Counted from the stretch's first letter, positions 25,732-35,577 are shown. The stretch: 64,000 bases of DNA from an uncultured Candidatus Actinomarina sp. (GCA_902622665.1 CACNQV010000002.1:1-64000); one strand, 5' to 3'. Translations and numbers: made by a program. The notes: generated from the letters alone by a model not told the origin.

Positions 25732-27738
25732 ATGCAAATTGAAAAAATAACAAGACAAGGTTATTCAGCCACACTTTCAAAAGAAGTTCTGTGGGATATC
25801 TACAAATCAATGAAAACGCAAAGATTACTTGAAGATAGACTATTAAAAATGTATAAAGGTGGACAGTTAAGCGGAGCAGTTTATCCAGGAATTGGTCAAG
25901 AAGCATGTATGGCAGGTATTGCTGCTGGTATGGATTCAAAAGATATATTTGGCGGAACACACCGAGATCTTGGTGTTCAAATTAAAAAAGGTGTAACTCT
26001 TAAAGAAATTGCATTAAATTTCTTCGGAAAAAACGATGGTCCTTCTAAGGGACGTGATGGAAATAGTCACTTTGGTATTGTAGATAAAGGCACATTGATG
26101 GTTGTTTCTCCGCTCCCTGACTCAGCACCTGTAGCAGTTGGTTGGGCTTTAGCATCTCAACAAAGTGGTTCTGGAGTGGTTGCTGTTGCAAATTGTGGTG
26201 AAGGAGCTACAGCAACAGGTACTTGGCACGAAAGTGTCAATATGGCAGCAGTGCTTAATTTACCTGTAGTTTTTACTGTACAAAACAATCAGTTTGCTTA
26301 CTCGTCACCAAATGATACTGAATTTGGCACGCCCAATGTAGCAGACAGAGCTGCAGGCTATGGAATTCCAGCAAAAATTATTGATGGAAATGATATATAT
26401 GAAGTAATAGATGCAATTTATGATTCGTGTGAAGATGCTAGAAATGGAAATGGTCCTTCCCTAATTGAATTAGTCACCTTTCGTCATTATGGTCACGCAG
26501 GACATGATCCAGCTGAATACGTAAACGATGAAGTAAGAGATTTTTGGATGAAAAGAGACCCAATCGCAAGATTTGAGAATGCCCTGTTAGAGGAAGGTTT
26601 ATTCACAACTGAACATTTTGTAAATTTAACCGACGAATTAGAAACAGAAATAAAAGAAACCTTAGATTGGGCAAAAAACCAAGATGATCCAGATCCAAAA
26701 AACGAGGAATCAGATATTTTTGCTTCAAGAACAACTCCAAAAATTGAAAATAGTGAAGATAGTAAAACAACAATGAACTATATTGAAGCAATTACTAATG
26801 GATTAGACGAGTTGATGGAAAATGATGAAAACGTATTTATGATGGGCGAAGATATTGGAGTTTTTGAAGGTGCTTTCAAAGCCACAAAAGGTCTCTTTGA
26901 TAAATATGGACCATTTAGAGTTATAGATACATCAATTTCAGAGGGTGGATTTACAGGAGCAGCAGTTGGAGCAGCCCTTGCAGGTAAAAAGCCAATAGTT
27001 GAATTGCAATTTTATGATTTTGTATATCCAGCACTTGATCAGATAACAACAGAAGCAGCAAAATATCATTGGAAAGCTGGAAAAGCTGTACCTATGGTTG
27101 TTAGGGGTCCAACAGGAGCTGGTACAAGATCTGGTCCGTTTCATTCAATAAGTCCCGAATCATTGTTAGCTCATCATCCTGGAATAAAGGTAGTCGCACC
27201 ATCTAATCCATATGATGCAAAAGGACTTTTGGTGGCTGCTGTGAATGACCCAAACCCAGTTATGTATTTAGAGCATAAAAAACTTTATAGAAAACCTGAT
27301 ATAAAAATGGATGTGCCGCTTGGACTTTTCGAAGTTGAAATTGGTAAGGGAAAAATTGTTAGAGATGGCTCAGATATAACAATTGTTACGTGGTCAGGAA
27401 TGGTATCAGTTGCAGAAGAAGCTGCTCAAGAATTAGAAAACCAAGGAATTTCAGTTGAGATTGTTGACATTAGAACAATTTTTCCACTTGATGAAGAAAT
27501 TATTCTTAAATCAGTAGAAAAAACATCAAATTTATGTGTTTTACAGGAGGATGTTCCTTTCTCATCAGTTGCCTCTGAAATTTCATCAATGGTAGCTGAA
27601 AAAGGTTTTTGGAACTTAGACAATCCAATTGTGAAAGTTACACCTCCAAATACTCATATCCCTTTTGCTCCAGTGCTTGAGGACGCTTTTATACCGAGTG
27701 CTGAAAAAGTCATAAAAGCTATAAAAGAATTACAATAA
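25732..27738 (+). CDS. 2-oxoacid dehydrogenase E1, fused alpha and beta subunits
   Basis: Thiamine-diphosphate-dependent decarboxylase (pyruvate or branched-chain type) in one 668-aa chain. Residues about 1-320 are the alpha subunit: YPGIGQEA, GGTHRDLG, and the TPP motif starting NCGEGATATG and ending NNQFAYS. Residues about 345-668 are the beta subunit: MNYIEAITNGLDELM, MMGEDIGVFEGAFKAT, RVIDTSISEGGFTGAAVG and the QLQFYDF region. The alpha and beta chains are usually separate genes in this class. The linker is acidic and short (DPKNEESDIFASR). It lies 1 nt after lpd. Substrate choice among pyruvate, acetoin and branched-chain oxoacids is not settled by sequence; the genomic context favours pyruvate. 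Confidence 0.92.
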   Translation: MQIEKITRQGYSATLSKEVLWDIYKSMKTQRLLEDRLLKMYKGGQLSGAVYPGIGQEACMAGIAAGMDSKDIFGGTHRDLGVQIKKGVTLKEIALNFFGKNDGPSKGRDGNSHFGIVDKGTLMVVSPLPDSAPVAVGWALASQQSGSGVVAVANCGEGATATGTWHESVNMAAVLNLPVVFTVQNNQFAYSSPNDTEFGTPNVADRAAGYGIPAKIIDGNDIYEVIDAIYDSCEDARNGNGPSLIELVTFRHYGHAGHDPAEYVNDEVRDFWMKRDPIARFENALLEEGLFTTEHFVNLTDELETEIKETLDWAKNQDDPDPKNEESDIFASRTTPKIENSEDSKTTMNYIEAITNGLDELMENDENVFMMGEDIGVFEGAFKATKGLFDKYGPFRVIDTSISEGGFTGAAVGAALAGKKPIVELQFYDFVYPALDQITTEAAKYHWKAGKAVPMVVRGPTGAGTRSGPFHSISPESLLAHHPGIKVVAPSNPYDAKGLLVAAVNDPNPVMYLEHKKLYRKPDIKMDVPLGLFEVEIGKGKIVRDGSDITIVTWSGMVSVAEEAAQELENQGISVEIVDIRTIFPLDEEIILKSVEKTSNLCVLQEDVPFSSVASEISSMVAEKGFWNLDNPIVKVTPPNTHIPFAPVLEDAFIPSAEKVIKAIKELQ

Positions 27739-27742
27739 AACT

Positions 27743-29047
27743 ATGACTCAAATTGTAACTATGCCCCAATTGGGTGAAACAGTAACTGAAGGAACCGTAC
27801 TTCGCTGGCTAGTTCAGGTTGGTGATGATGTTAAAGAAGATGATCCTATTTTAGAAATATCAACTGATAAAGTTGATACTGAAGTTCCATCTCCTTTTAC
27901 TGGCCAAGTAACATCTCTACTAGTTGAAGAAGGAGAGACCGTTGAAGTTGGTGCATCTCTTTTGGAGCTTGATGGAGATTCAAGTAGCAGCTCAATTAGC
28001 GAAAAGACATCGAATGAAATAGAAACTGTCACTGAGCCTATCAAAGAAGTTGAAGAAGTCAAAGTCGAAGAAGTCAAAGTCGAAGAAGTCAAAGTCGAAG
28101 ATGTCAAACCATCACCAGTTGCTAAAAGTACTAATTTAAAGTTGTCACCTGTTGTTAGAAAATTAGCATCCGAAAATAATATAGATCTTGAGCAAGTTAA
28201 CGGCACTGGGTCAGGTGGAAGGATTACAAGGAAAGATATTGAGGGCTTTATAACTTCTGAAAGCAAACCTGTTCAAAAACAAAAAGAAGTACCAGCGCAA
28301 CAAAAAGATAAACAAGTTCAAGCTGCCAAAACTTCAAGTGATGAAATTTCTAGATTAAGAAAAAGAATTGCTGAGAATATGATTATGTCAAAACAGACTT
28401 CTGCTCATGTAATGACTACTGTCGAAGTTGACTATGAAAATGTCGAAATTCTTAGAAGTAAGCATAAAAAATTATTTAAAGAGGAGAATGGATTTTCTTT
28501 AACTTATCTTCCTTTTATATCTCTAGCTACAATTTATGCCTTAAGAGAGTATCCAGTTGTAAACAGTTCTTTTGATCTCGATAAGGATACTCATAGTTTT
28601 CACAGCGATATTAATTTAGGTATAGCTGTTGATCTTAATCAAGAAGGTTTATTAGTCGGAACTATTCGTGAAGCTGATTCATTTAGTTTGAAAGGTTTAG
28701 CAAGAAAAATTTCTGATACATCAGAAAAGTTAAGAGAAGGATCTTATGACCTTGATGATGTTTCTGGAAGTACATTTACTATCTCAAATAATGGTTCATT
28801 CAATTCATTTTTAACATCCCCAATAATTAATCAGCCAAACGTTGCAATATTGTCAACTGAGTCGGTTAAAAAAAGACCAGTAGTTATTGAGGCACAAGAC
28901 GGCACTGACTCCATAGCAATAAGGCATACGGGAATATTAAGTTTGACGTGGGACCACAGAGCTTTTGACGGATCAGTCGCATTATTATTCTTAAATTCCA
29001 TAAGAGAGAAATTAGAAAACTCCGACTGGTCACAGGAATTGAACTAA
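27743..29047 (+). CDS. 2-oxoacid dehydrogenase E2, dihydrolipoyl acyltransferase
   Basis: Core of the complex, 434 aa. One lipoyl domain (residues 1-78) carries the lipoylated Lys in ISTDKVDTEV. An acidic repetitive linker (about 95-125) follows. Next is the peripheral-subunit-binding domain (SPVVRKLASENNIDLEQVNGTG, split around residue 135), a Gln/Lys-rich linker, and the catalytic domain (about 205-434) with the active-site segment WDHRAFDGSVA. It starts 4 nt after E1. The linker is encoded by a 15-bp tandem repeat (28052-28108), a site where length could vary between strains. Confidence 0.94.
   Translation: MTQIVTMPQLGETVTEGTVLRWLVQVGDDVKEDDPILEISTDKVDTEVPSPFTGQVTSLLVEEGETVEVGASLLELDGDSSSSSISEKTSNEIETVTEPIKEVEEVKVEEVKVEEVKVEDVKPSPVAKSTNLKLSPVVRKLASENNIDLEQVNGTGSGGRITRKDIEGFITSESKPVQKQKEVPAQQKDKQVQAAKTSSDEISRLRKRIAENMIMSKQTSAHVMTTVEVDYENVEILRSKHKKLFKEENGFSLTYLPFISLATIYALREYPVVNSSFDLDKDTHSFHSDINLGIAVDLNQEGLLVGTIREADSFSLKGLARKISDTSEKLREGSYDLDDVSGSTFTISNNGSFNSFLTSPIINQPNVAILSTESVKKRPVVIEAQDGTDSIAIRHTGILSLTWDHRAFDGSVALLFLNSIREKLENSDWSQELN
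28052..28108 (+). repeat. 15-bp tandem repeat inside the E2 linker
   Basis: Three perfect copies of GAAGAAGTCAAAGTC (28052-28066, 28067-28081, 28082-28096) and a fourth partial, mutated copy encode EEVKV repeats. Length variation would keep the frame and change only the flexible linker between the lipoyl domain and the E3-binding domain. Confidence 0.9.
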
Positions 29048-29048
29048 C

Positions 29049-30677
29049 TTGAGAAAATTAAATACTAGGTGGCTAGGCAAAATTTCATATTCTGAAGCAT
29101 ATGATTTACAACTAGGTTTACACAAATCTGTGTCAAATAATTTAGATAATGATGATTATCTTTTGTTACTTGAACATGACAATGTAATCACATCAGGAAG
29201 AGCATCAAAAGAAGGTAATCTGCTTGTTTCTCTGGATGATTTAGAAGAAATGAAAATAGATTATTTTGAGACAGACAGAGGTGGAGATATTACTTTTCAC
29301 GGTGAAGGTCAGTTGATTGGATATCCAATTATTAGACTTGAAGATCCAAAAAAAGTTGTTCCTTTTGTGAGATTGATTGAGAACACTTTAATCGACTCTC
29401 TAAAAGAATTATCTATTGATTCATTTACTAAAGAAGATGACACTGGGGTTTGGACTGAAAAGGGCAAGATTGCTTCGATAGGGATAAAAGTTAGTAAGTG
29501 GACAACATACCATGGTTTTTCATTAAATATATTTGATAAATTAGAAGGCTTCCAGCTTATTAACCCTTGTGGAAATAAATCAGAAAATATTACTTCAATT
29601 CAAAATTTTAATAATGAAGTCTCTTTTCAGGAAGTTTCTAAAATAGTGTCTAAAAATTTCTCAAAGTTATTTCAATATAAAGAAATTGATGAGCAATTTT
29701 CACAGTTTACACCAAAGCAACTTAAGTCAAAAAAAGAGTTCAATATTGACAAAATGGTTGCTGAAGGAGTTTTTAAACCCGCTAGTAAAGGAATTCCAAT
29801 AACCATTAAAGGAGTTTTACCAAATGAACCAAAAAGACCTGAATGGATGAAGGTTAAAGCTAATTTAGGCAGTGATTATAGGTCTTTAAAAAATCTATTA
29901 AATGACCAAAAGTTAAATACAGTTTGTGAAGAGGCATCATGTCCCAATATATATGAATGTTGGTCTATGGGAACAGCAACATTTATGATTATGGGTGATG
30001 TTTGCACTAGGGCGTGTGGATTTTGTGATGTAAAAACTGGAAAACCTGGAAGTTTAGATTGGGAAGAACCAAAAAGAGTTGCTGAAAGTATTAATACTAT
30101 GGGACTTTCGCATGCTGTAATCACATCAGTTAATAGAGATGATTTAAACGATGGTGGTTCATTATTTTTTGCTGAAACAATAAGAGAAGTTAAAAAGTTT
30201 AATAACGGTTGTGATGTTGAAGTTTTGATACCTGATTTTAAAGGTGATAGAGCAGCGATTAACAATATAATTGAGGCCTCACCAGAGGTAATCAATCATA
30301 ATCTTGAAACAGTACCTAGGCTACAAAGAGAGATAAGAACATCTGCATCCTACGGGAGATCCTTATCTTTATTACATTATGTAAAATCTCAAGGATTTGA
30401 AGGAAAAACAAAAACAGGTTTAATTGTTGGCATGGGAGAAAACAAGGAAGAAGTGGTATCTGTATTAACAGATATTTCAAAATTAGATGTTGATATTGTA
30501 ACTATTGGACAGTACTTACGTCCTACTGCAAAACATCGACCAATAGATAGATATGCACCTGAAGATGAATTTGAGCATTATAAACTTATAGGAGAGTCTT
30601 TAGGAATACCGCATGTAGAGTCAGGTCCTTTAGTTAGATCTTCATACCACGCAAAAGATTCCTTTGCGTCTGTTTAG
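29049..30677 (+). CDS. LipB-LipA fusion: octanoyltransferase and lipoyl synthase
   Basis: One 542-aa chain with both lipoate-assembly activities. Residues about 1-215 are LipB: LEHDNVITSGRAS, DRGGDITFHGEGQLIGYP, the Lys-containing GKIASIGIKVSKW, and the acyl-carrying Cys in INPCG. Residues about 250-542 are LipA, a radical-SAM enzyme: the auxiliary-cluster motif C-x4-C-x5-C (CEEASCPNIYEC), the radical-SAM motif C-x3-C-x2-C (CTRACGFC), and the terminal SSYHA. All catalytic residues are present in both halves. It follows E2 after 1 nt, so the lipoyl-dependent complex and its cofactor-making enzyme are in one operon. LipB and LipA are normally separate proteins. Confidence 0.94.
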   Translation: MRKLNTRWLGKISYSEAYDLQLGLHKSVSNNLDNDDYLLLLEHDNVITSGRASKEGNLLVSLDDLEEMKIDYFETDRGGDITFHGEGQLIGYPIIRLEDPKKVVPFVRLIENTLIDSLKELSIDSFTKEDDTGVWTEKGKIASIGIKVSKWTTYHGFSLNIFDKLEGFQLINPCGNKSENITSIQNFNNEVSFQEVSKIVSKNFSKLFQYKEIDEQFSQFTPKQLKSKKEFNIDKMVAEGVFKPASKGIPITIKGVLPNEPKRPEWMKVKANLGSDYRSLKNLLNDQKLNTVCEEASCPNIYECWSMGTATFMIMGDVCTRACGFCDVKTGKPGSLDWEEPKRVAESINTMGLSHAVITSVNRDDLNDGGSLFFAETIREVKKFNNGCDVEVLIPDFKGDRAAINNIIEASPEVINHNLETVPRLQREIRTSASYGRSLSLLHYVKSQGFEGKTKTGLIVGMGENKEEVVSVLTDISKLDVDIVTIGQYLRPTAKHRPIDRYAPEDEFEHYKLIGESLGIPHVESGPLVRSSYHAKDSFASV

Positions 30678-30684
30678 ATTCTTA

Positions 30685-30690
30685 TATACT
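30685..30690 (+). promoter_or_regulatory. Candidate -10 box TATACT for transketolase
   Basis: TATACT is 7 nt before the ATG at 30698 and immediately after the lipBA stop; no Shine-Dalgarno. Transketolase thus probably has its own leaderless promoter. Confidence 0.55.
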
Positions 30691-30697
30691 TAAAGCA

Positions 30698-32611
30698 ATG
30701 TTTGATAAAGTTACAAAATCAATTCGAGTCATATCTGCAGCTGCTGTCGAAAAAGCAAACTCTGGACATCCAGGAATGCCAATGGGTATGGCAGAAGTAG
30801 GAACTGTTTTATTTAAAAATTTCTTAAACATTTCAAACAAACAACCTGATTGGATTAACAGGGATAGATTTGTATTAAGCGCTGGCCACGGTTCAATGCT
30901 ACTTTATAGCTTGCTTCATTTTAATGGATTTGATATTTCTTTAGAGGATATAAAGCAATTTAGACAATTGAATTCAAAAACTGCTGGACACCCCGAAGTT
31001 GATACATCATTAGGAATTGATATTACAACAGGACCACTCGGCCAAGGATTTGCAACTGGAGTTGGTTTAGCTTTAGCAGAGTCTTATTTATCGGAAGTCT
31101 TAGGAAGAGACATTATTAATCATTATGTTTACGGGATAGTTTCAGATGGAGACTTGATGGAGGGAATATCGTTTGAAGCAGCAGAGTTAGCAGGTGTATG
31201 GAAATTAGGAAAATTAATTTACATTTTTGATAATAATAATATTTCTATAGATGGAAGTGTTGATAAGGTTTCAATAACTAATCAAAAGAATAAATTTGAA
31301 TCAATTGGATGGCATGTTTTAGAGGTCGATGGACACAATGAAACAGAAATTAAAGAAGCGATTAATTTATCACAAAAAGAAAAAAGTAAACCCTCATTAA
31401 TCATCGCTAAAAGTACAATCGGGAAATTTGCTCCAAATAAACAAAACACAAGCTCTATACATGGAGCACCACTAGGTAATGATGAGATGGAGCTATTTCT
31501 TAGTGAAATTAAATGGGAAGGAGACCCTTTTGATCATGATGATGAAATTTATGAATATTTTGCTGAAAAAAGGTTTGAAGATGAAAAAAAATATGAAGAA
31601 TGGAAAATTAATTTAAATAATAAATTAGAAACCGATGAATCTTTCAAAATATTATGGGAGCAATTCTGTTCGAATAAAGTTATATTTCCAGAAAATTTTG
31701 AAATCACTAAAAATGCAACACGTGTAACTGGTGGTGAGTATCTAAATTTAATTGGTTCATTAAACAAATTTGTAATAGGGGGTTCAGCAGACCTTGCAGC
31801 ATCTACTAAACAAATTGTTGGTGATGAAACTTACACAAGTGAAAATAGAAGTGGGCAAAATATCGAATTTGGCATTAGAGAACACAGTATGGCAGCTGTA
31901 GTAAATGGACTCAATCTTCATAGTAAATTGTTTGCTTACGGCTCGACCTTTCTAGTATTTTCTGACTACATGCGCCCAAGCATAAGGTTAGCTTCTCTTA
32001 TGAAGATAAATTCATCCTATATATTTACACATGATTCAATTTACCTAGGAGAAGATGGGCCTACTCACCAACCCGTTGAACATCTAATGTCTTTAAGAAT
32101 GATTCCTGGAATAGATGTTATCAGGCCTTCAAATAGTGTTGAAATTCTTCATTCTTACAGGTATCTTTTTTCAAATACAGATAATCCAAAAGCTCTTTCT
32201 TTAACAAGGCAAAATTTAGAATACTTAGATTTTTTTGTAGAATACGAAGAATTTTTGAGTGGAGGGTACATTGTCTCTGATGGTGATGAAATTACAATAT
32301 TTGCTTCAGGGTCTGAATTAAATGTAGCATTTGCTTTAAAAAAGAAATTAAGTGAACATTCTGTAAGAATTGTTAGCGTACCTATGTTAAATAAACTTAA
32401 TCCTAAAAAAGCTGAATCTTTAAAAAATTCTAAACTCACTTTTACACTAGAGCTAGGAAAAGCAGTTGGATGGGTTGATTACATTGGAAAAATTACAGAA
32501 TCATTTAGTGTAGAAACTTTTGGAAAATCAGGACCTCAAGACGATTTAGCAGAGTTTTTCAAAGTGAACGTTGAATCTATAGAGCAAAGAATAAGAAGCT
32601 ATTTAGATTAG
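30698..32611 (+). CDS. tkt: Transketolase
   Basis: ThDP enzyme of the pentose phosphate pathway. N-terminal landmarks: NSGHPGMPMGMAEV, AGHGSMLLYSLLH, GPLGQGFATGVGLA and the ThDP motif SDGDLMEGISFEAAELAG with the closing NN of FDNNNISID. The central domain carries GSADLAAST, FGIREHSMAAVVNGL, and EDGPTHQPVEHL. The 637-aa length is near the usual 660. It converges on the SpoIID gene with interleaved stops over 4 nt. With rpiB it supports a non-oxidative pentose pathway. Confidence 0.96.
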   Translation: MFDKVTKSIRVISAAAVEKANSGHPGMPMGMAEVGTVLFKNFLNISNKQPDWINRDRFVLSAGHGSMLLYSLLHFNGFDISLEDIKQFRQLNSKTAGHPEVDTSLGIDITTGPLGQGFATGVGLALAESYLSEVLGRDIINHYVYGIVSDGDLMEGISFEAAELAGVWKLGKLIYIFDNNNISIDGSVDKVSITNQKNKFESIGWHVLEVDGHNETEIKEAINLSQKEKSKPSLIIAKSTIGKFAPNKQNTSSIHGAPLGNDEMELFLSEIKWEGDPFDHDDEIYEYFAEKRFEDEKKYEEWKINLNNKLETDESFKILWEQFCSNKVIFPENFEITKNATRVTGGEYLNLIGSLNKFVIGGSADLAASTKQIVGDETYTSENRSGQNIEFGIREHSMAAVVNGLNLHSKLFAYGSTFLVFSDYMRPSIRLASLMKINSSYIFTHDSIYLGEDGPTHQPVEHLMSLRMIPGIDVIRPSNSVEILHSYRYLFSNTDNPKALSLTRQNLEYLDFFVEYEEFLSGGYIVSDGDEITIFASGSELNVAFALKKKLSEHSVRIVSVPMLNKLNPKKAESLKNSKLTFTLELGKAVGWVDYIGKITESFSVETFGKSGPQDDLAEFFKVNVESIEQRIRSYLD

Positions 32612-35571
32612 CAACCAGTGTACGATCTCATTTCAGACTTTGTACGATTACCAGCAACACCATCTGGAATTAGACCAACTTTTCTTTGAAAAGCTTTTAT
32701 AGCTTCTTTTGTATATGACCCCATTTTTCCATCAATAATTCCAGGATTAAAACCGTTGTTAGCTAAATAAGCTTGTATATCTGAAATAGTGTCAAGTTTT
32801 GATGCTGTATTATCTCTTGGAGAACAAGTATTGGCTTTTTCACAACCAGTATATGACCTCATTTTAGACTTAGTTTGATTACCTACTATTCCATCTGCTA
32901 GAAGCCCATTTTCTTTTTGAAATAAAGTTATTGCATTTTTTGTTTTTGGTCCAGATTGTCCGTCAATAGGACCAGGGTTAAATCCATTATTAGACAGAAA
33001 TTGCTGAATTTCCAAAGTGGAACGAAGGGAAAGATTAGAGTTATCTTTAGGAGTACAAGCATCATTTCCAGCATTTGGGTTAGAAACAGCGGTTGATCCA
33101 GCATCTGCAACCTCACCACCGGATGCTTTCCAGCCTTTTTGGAATGGATTTGAATTAAAAACATTAGAAGACACCAGAGATTTATTAACTAGTTGGTTGA
33201 CCATATATGAAACTTCACCTACAGAAATTCTTCTAGTAGGACAGAATTTATCTTCAACTGAACTGCAATTTGGAATTATATCATTTGCAGCTAACGTCTT
33301 AATATTGCTTGCCCATTTACTTGCTCCAATATCAGAATACTTATCTTCAGATCCAGGCAAACTTTCAGTTGTTCCAGCATTTATTGCTTTGATTAGTAAA
33401 CAGGCAAACTCATCTCTTAAAACTTGTTCATTCGGTTGGAATTGGAATGGACTACCAAAACATGCTTGAAGCCCAAAATATGGCAAGGAATTAATTGCTT
33501 TCTGATAAATACTTTGATCATCATCACTGTATGCATTTGGAGAGTCTAAAGGCAACCCTCCTACTATCGCAACTACTGCAGCAGCTTCTTCTCTTGTAAG
33601 TGTTTTTGCTTGACATCCTGTTGAGGTCTGAGAGCATTTGTTGAGTAGCCCTGCACTAGATAAATAATTTAGCCCACTAGAAGAAGTTGCGTATTGAGGA
33701 GTATCTCCAGTAGAGGAACTAGTAGAAACTCCTGCATTAGTAGTGGAGTTGTTGGCAGTAATTGGACCAACTGCTAAGTTCGAAATGTCTGATTGACTTG
33801 AAGTTTTAAAATAGTGAGAGGTAAAACCAAGTTGTGATTTTATATTTCTTCCAGATTTTTTTACAGTTTTTGAAGATCCGTTTTTAAAACCTTTCATAGT
33901 CACTTGAATCGCAGCACCAGATTCAGAAACTGACGAAACGTATATATCAGTGATTGAATCAAAACATGGTACATCTCCACAAAGTATATTTTTAGATAAT
34001 TGATATGTACTAAAGTCATAAGACCAAGCTGATTTAGGATTTCCCACCCTGCTATCAATAGACCAAGGATCATCAACTGTTTTAAGATAAGGCCATGGAG
34101 TAGCTGAACCAAAACCTACAGCATTATCATTAGTTTTACCACCAGTTGAAGAGGAATAAAAAGCTTGGATTACAGAACTTTGAGTATAGCCACCATCGTA
34201 AGTGATAACTTTTCCAGAGGTATTGTTTACAGCTTGAACCCAATTAGGTCCAGCAATTTCTTTTAAGTATCCATAATAATATTGAGAGGAAGCAGTAGAG
34301 CCAATATGACACCAGCAATATGCCTTGCGTGAACTTGAAAGTCCTGCATCAATACTTGTTTTTTCAGAAGCGATATTTTGTTTTAAATATTGATATACAG
34401 CATAGCTTCTACCAACCAGAGCTTGCGCTTCTAGAGCTTTTACATTCCAATTGGAAGGCATTTCAGCTAGTCCATATAAATATTTCTCGATGTTTACTGC
34501 GAGTGAAACATGGAATCCCGTAGAGACACCCTTTGATCGTAATTTTAATACTCCATGCTTATGCTCTCTAGGTCCTACTCTTATCCTTCCACCATCAGAC
34601 CAATTAATACCAATATCACAACTAGCTATAACTTTTGACAACAGAGGATGACCACTGAGATAGCAATTTCCACCAGAATAAATAACATTAATAGTTGCAC
34701 CACCACTAATTTTTAAAGGACCATAAATAGACTCACATGGACCATCAGAGGATGCATCTGATTTTATTTTATTTATTGTCTCATCATTAATACTTCCTGT
34801 TTGATTTATTCCAACTGATGCTTGGTAGTTTCTAAGTGCATTTGCAGTTCTATCTCCAAAAGAACCATCTATTACACCTGGGTCAAACCCTCTAGATGCG
34901 AGAAAAGATTGTACTCCTGCTACTTGTGGTAAATTTGCTTGGCAAATACTTAAGGTAGGAGGACTTGATGAAGGTAGGGTTGTAAGGTTAATTGATTTAG
35001 CATTCCGTGCTAAGCCCACCCATAAAGCATCGTTTAAAGAGGCAATATCAGGTGATGAAAGGCTTACATCAGACATATTTTTTACATTTGTCCCTTGAAA
35101 ATAATATTGAACTACTTCTGTTGAATCACAAGAACTAGTGTTATTACAAAAGCTAGCACCTAATTCTGTTAATCCCTTGGTACCATATTGACTTAATCCA
35201 ACCCCATGACCCCAGCCACTACCGGTAAATGTAAATGTAACAGTACTATAACTTCTCATAGCTTGTTTTGTTGCAGGCCCTACAACACCATCAGCAGATA
35301 AACCAACTATTTTTTGAAAACTAATAATTGCATTGGTTGTCCTGCTTCCCTCAAGTCCATCTATTGGTCCAGGATTAAAACCATTACAGTTTAAAAAAGT
35401 CTGAATATCTACCAAATTATCTAATGGAGCTACGGCGTTATTTACACAGTACATTGATGAAGTAGGTTTTAGATTAAGTGCGTTTAGCGGTTCTTTGCTG
35501 AGATTTAGTAAAGCGAATGAAATTATAAAGCTAAATGTCAATAAAAATGTAGTTTTGAGCCCTTGTTTCAT
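32608..35571 (-). CDS. Secreted SpoIID/LytB protein with peptidoglycan-binding repeats
   Basis: Exported 987-aa cell-wall protein. An N-terminal signal peptide is followed by a peptidoglycan-binding domain 1 repeat (about 50-110), then a SpoIID/LytB domain in the order used by actinobacteria: GWGHGVGLSQYG near residue 120, a second peptidoglycan-binding repeat (about 210-265), and the core IEKYLYGLAEMPSNWNVKAL near 370. Next come two degenerate SLH-like segments (around LTREEAAAVVAIVGG and VLRDEFACLLIKAIN). Two C-terminal repeats (GFNPGPIDG and GFNPGIIDG, each ending MRSYTGC) complete four binding units. SpoIID enzymes are lytic transglycosylases of denuded glycan. A TACAAT box lies 6 nt before the ATG. 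Many paired Cys suggest disulfides, consistent with the oxidase pair at 654-1767. Confidence 0.9.
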   Translation of the reverse strand: MKQGLKTTFLLTFSFIISFALLNLSKEPLNALNLKPTSSMYCVNNAVAPLDNLVDIQTFLNCNGFNPGPIDGLEGSRTTNAIISFQKIVGLSADGVVGPATKQAMRSYSTVTFTFTGSGWGHGVGLSQYGTKGLTELGASFCNNTSSCDSTEVVQYYFQGTNVKNMSDVSLSSPDIASLNDALWVGLARNAKSINLTTLPSSSPPTLSICQANLPQVAGVQSFLASRGFDPGVIDGSFGDRTANALRNYQASVGINQTGSINDETINKIKSDASSDGPCESIYGPLKISGGATINVIYSGGNCYLSGHPLLSKVIASCDIGINWSDGGRIRVGPREHKHGVLKLRSKGVSTGFHVSLAVNIEKYLYGLAEMPSNWNVKALEAQALVGRSYAVYQYLKQNIASEKTSIDAGLSSSRKAYCWCHIGSTASSQYYYGYLKEIAGPNWVQAVNNTSGKVITYDGGYTQSSVIQAFYSSSTGGKTNDNAVGFGSATPWPYLKTVDDPWSIDSRVGNPKSAWSYDFSTYQLSKNILCGDVPCFDSITDIYVSSVSESGAAIQVTMKGFKNGSSKTVKKSGRNIKSQLGFTSHYFKTSSQSDISNLAVGPITANNSTTNAGVSTSSSTGDTPQYATSSSGLNYLSSAGLLNKCSQTSTGCQAKTLTREEAAAVVAIVGGLPLDSPNAYSDDDQSIYQKAINSLPYFGLQACFGSPFQFQPNEQVLRDEFACLLIKAINAGTTESLPGSEDKYSDIGASKWASNIKTLAANDIIPNCSSVEDKFCPTRRISVGEVSYMVNQLVNKSLVSSNVFNSNPFQKGWKASGGEVADAGSTAVSNPNAGNDACTPKDNSNLSLRSTLEIQQFLSNNGFNPGPIDGQSGPKTKNAITLFQKENGLLADGIVGNQTKSKMRSYTGCEKANTCSPRDNTASKLDTISDIQAYLANNGFNPGIIDGKMGSYTKEAIKAFQRKVGLIPDGVAGNRTKSEMRSYTGC

Positions 35572-35577
35572 TACCTT

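Noticed and set aside
27814-28266. Minus-strand ORF rich in Ser/Thr opposite the E2 gene
   Set aside because: It is the antisense of the repetitive E2 linker; its low-complexity protein is a shadow of the plus-strand repeat.
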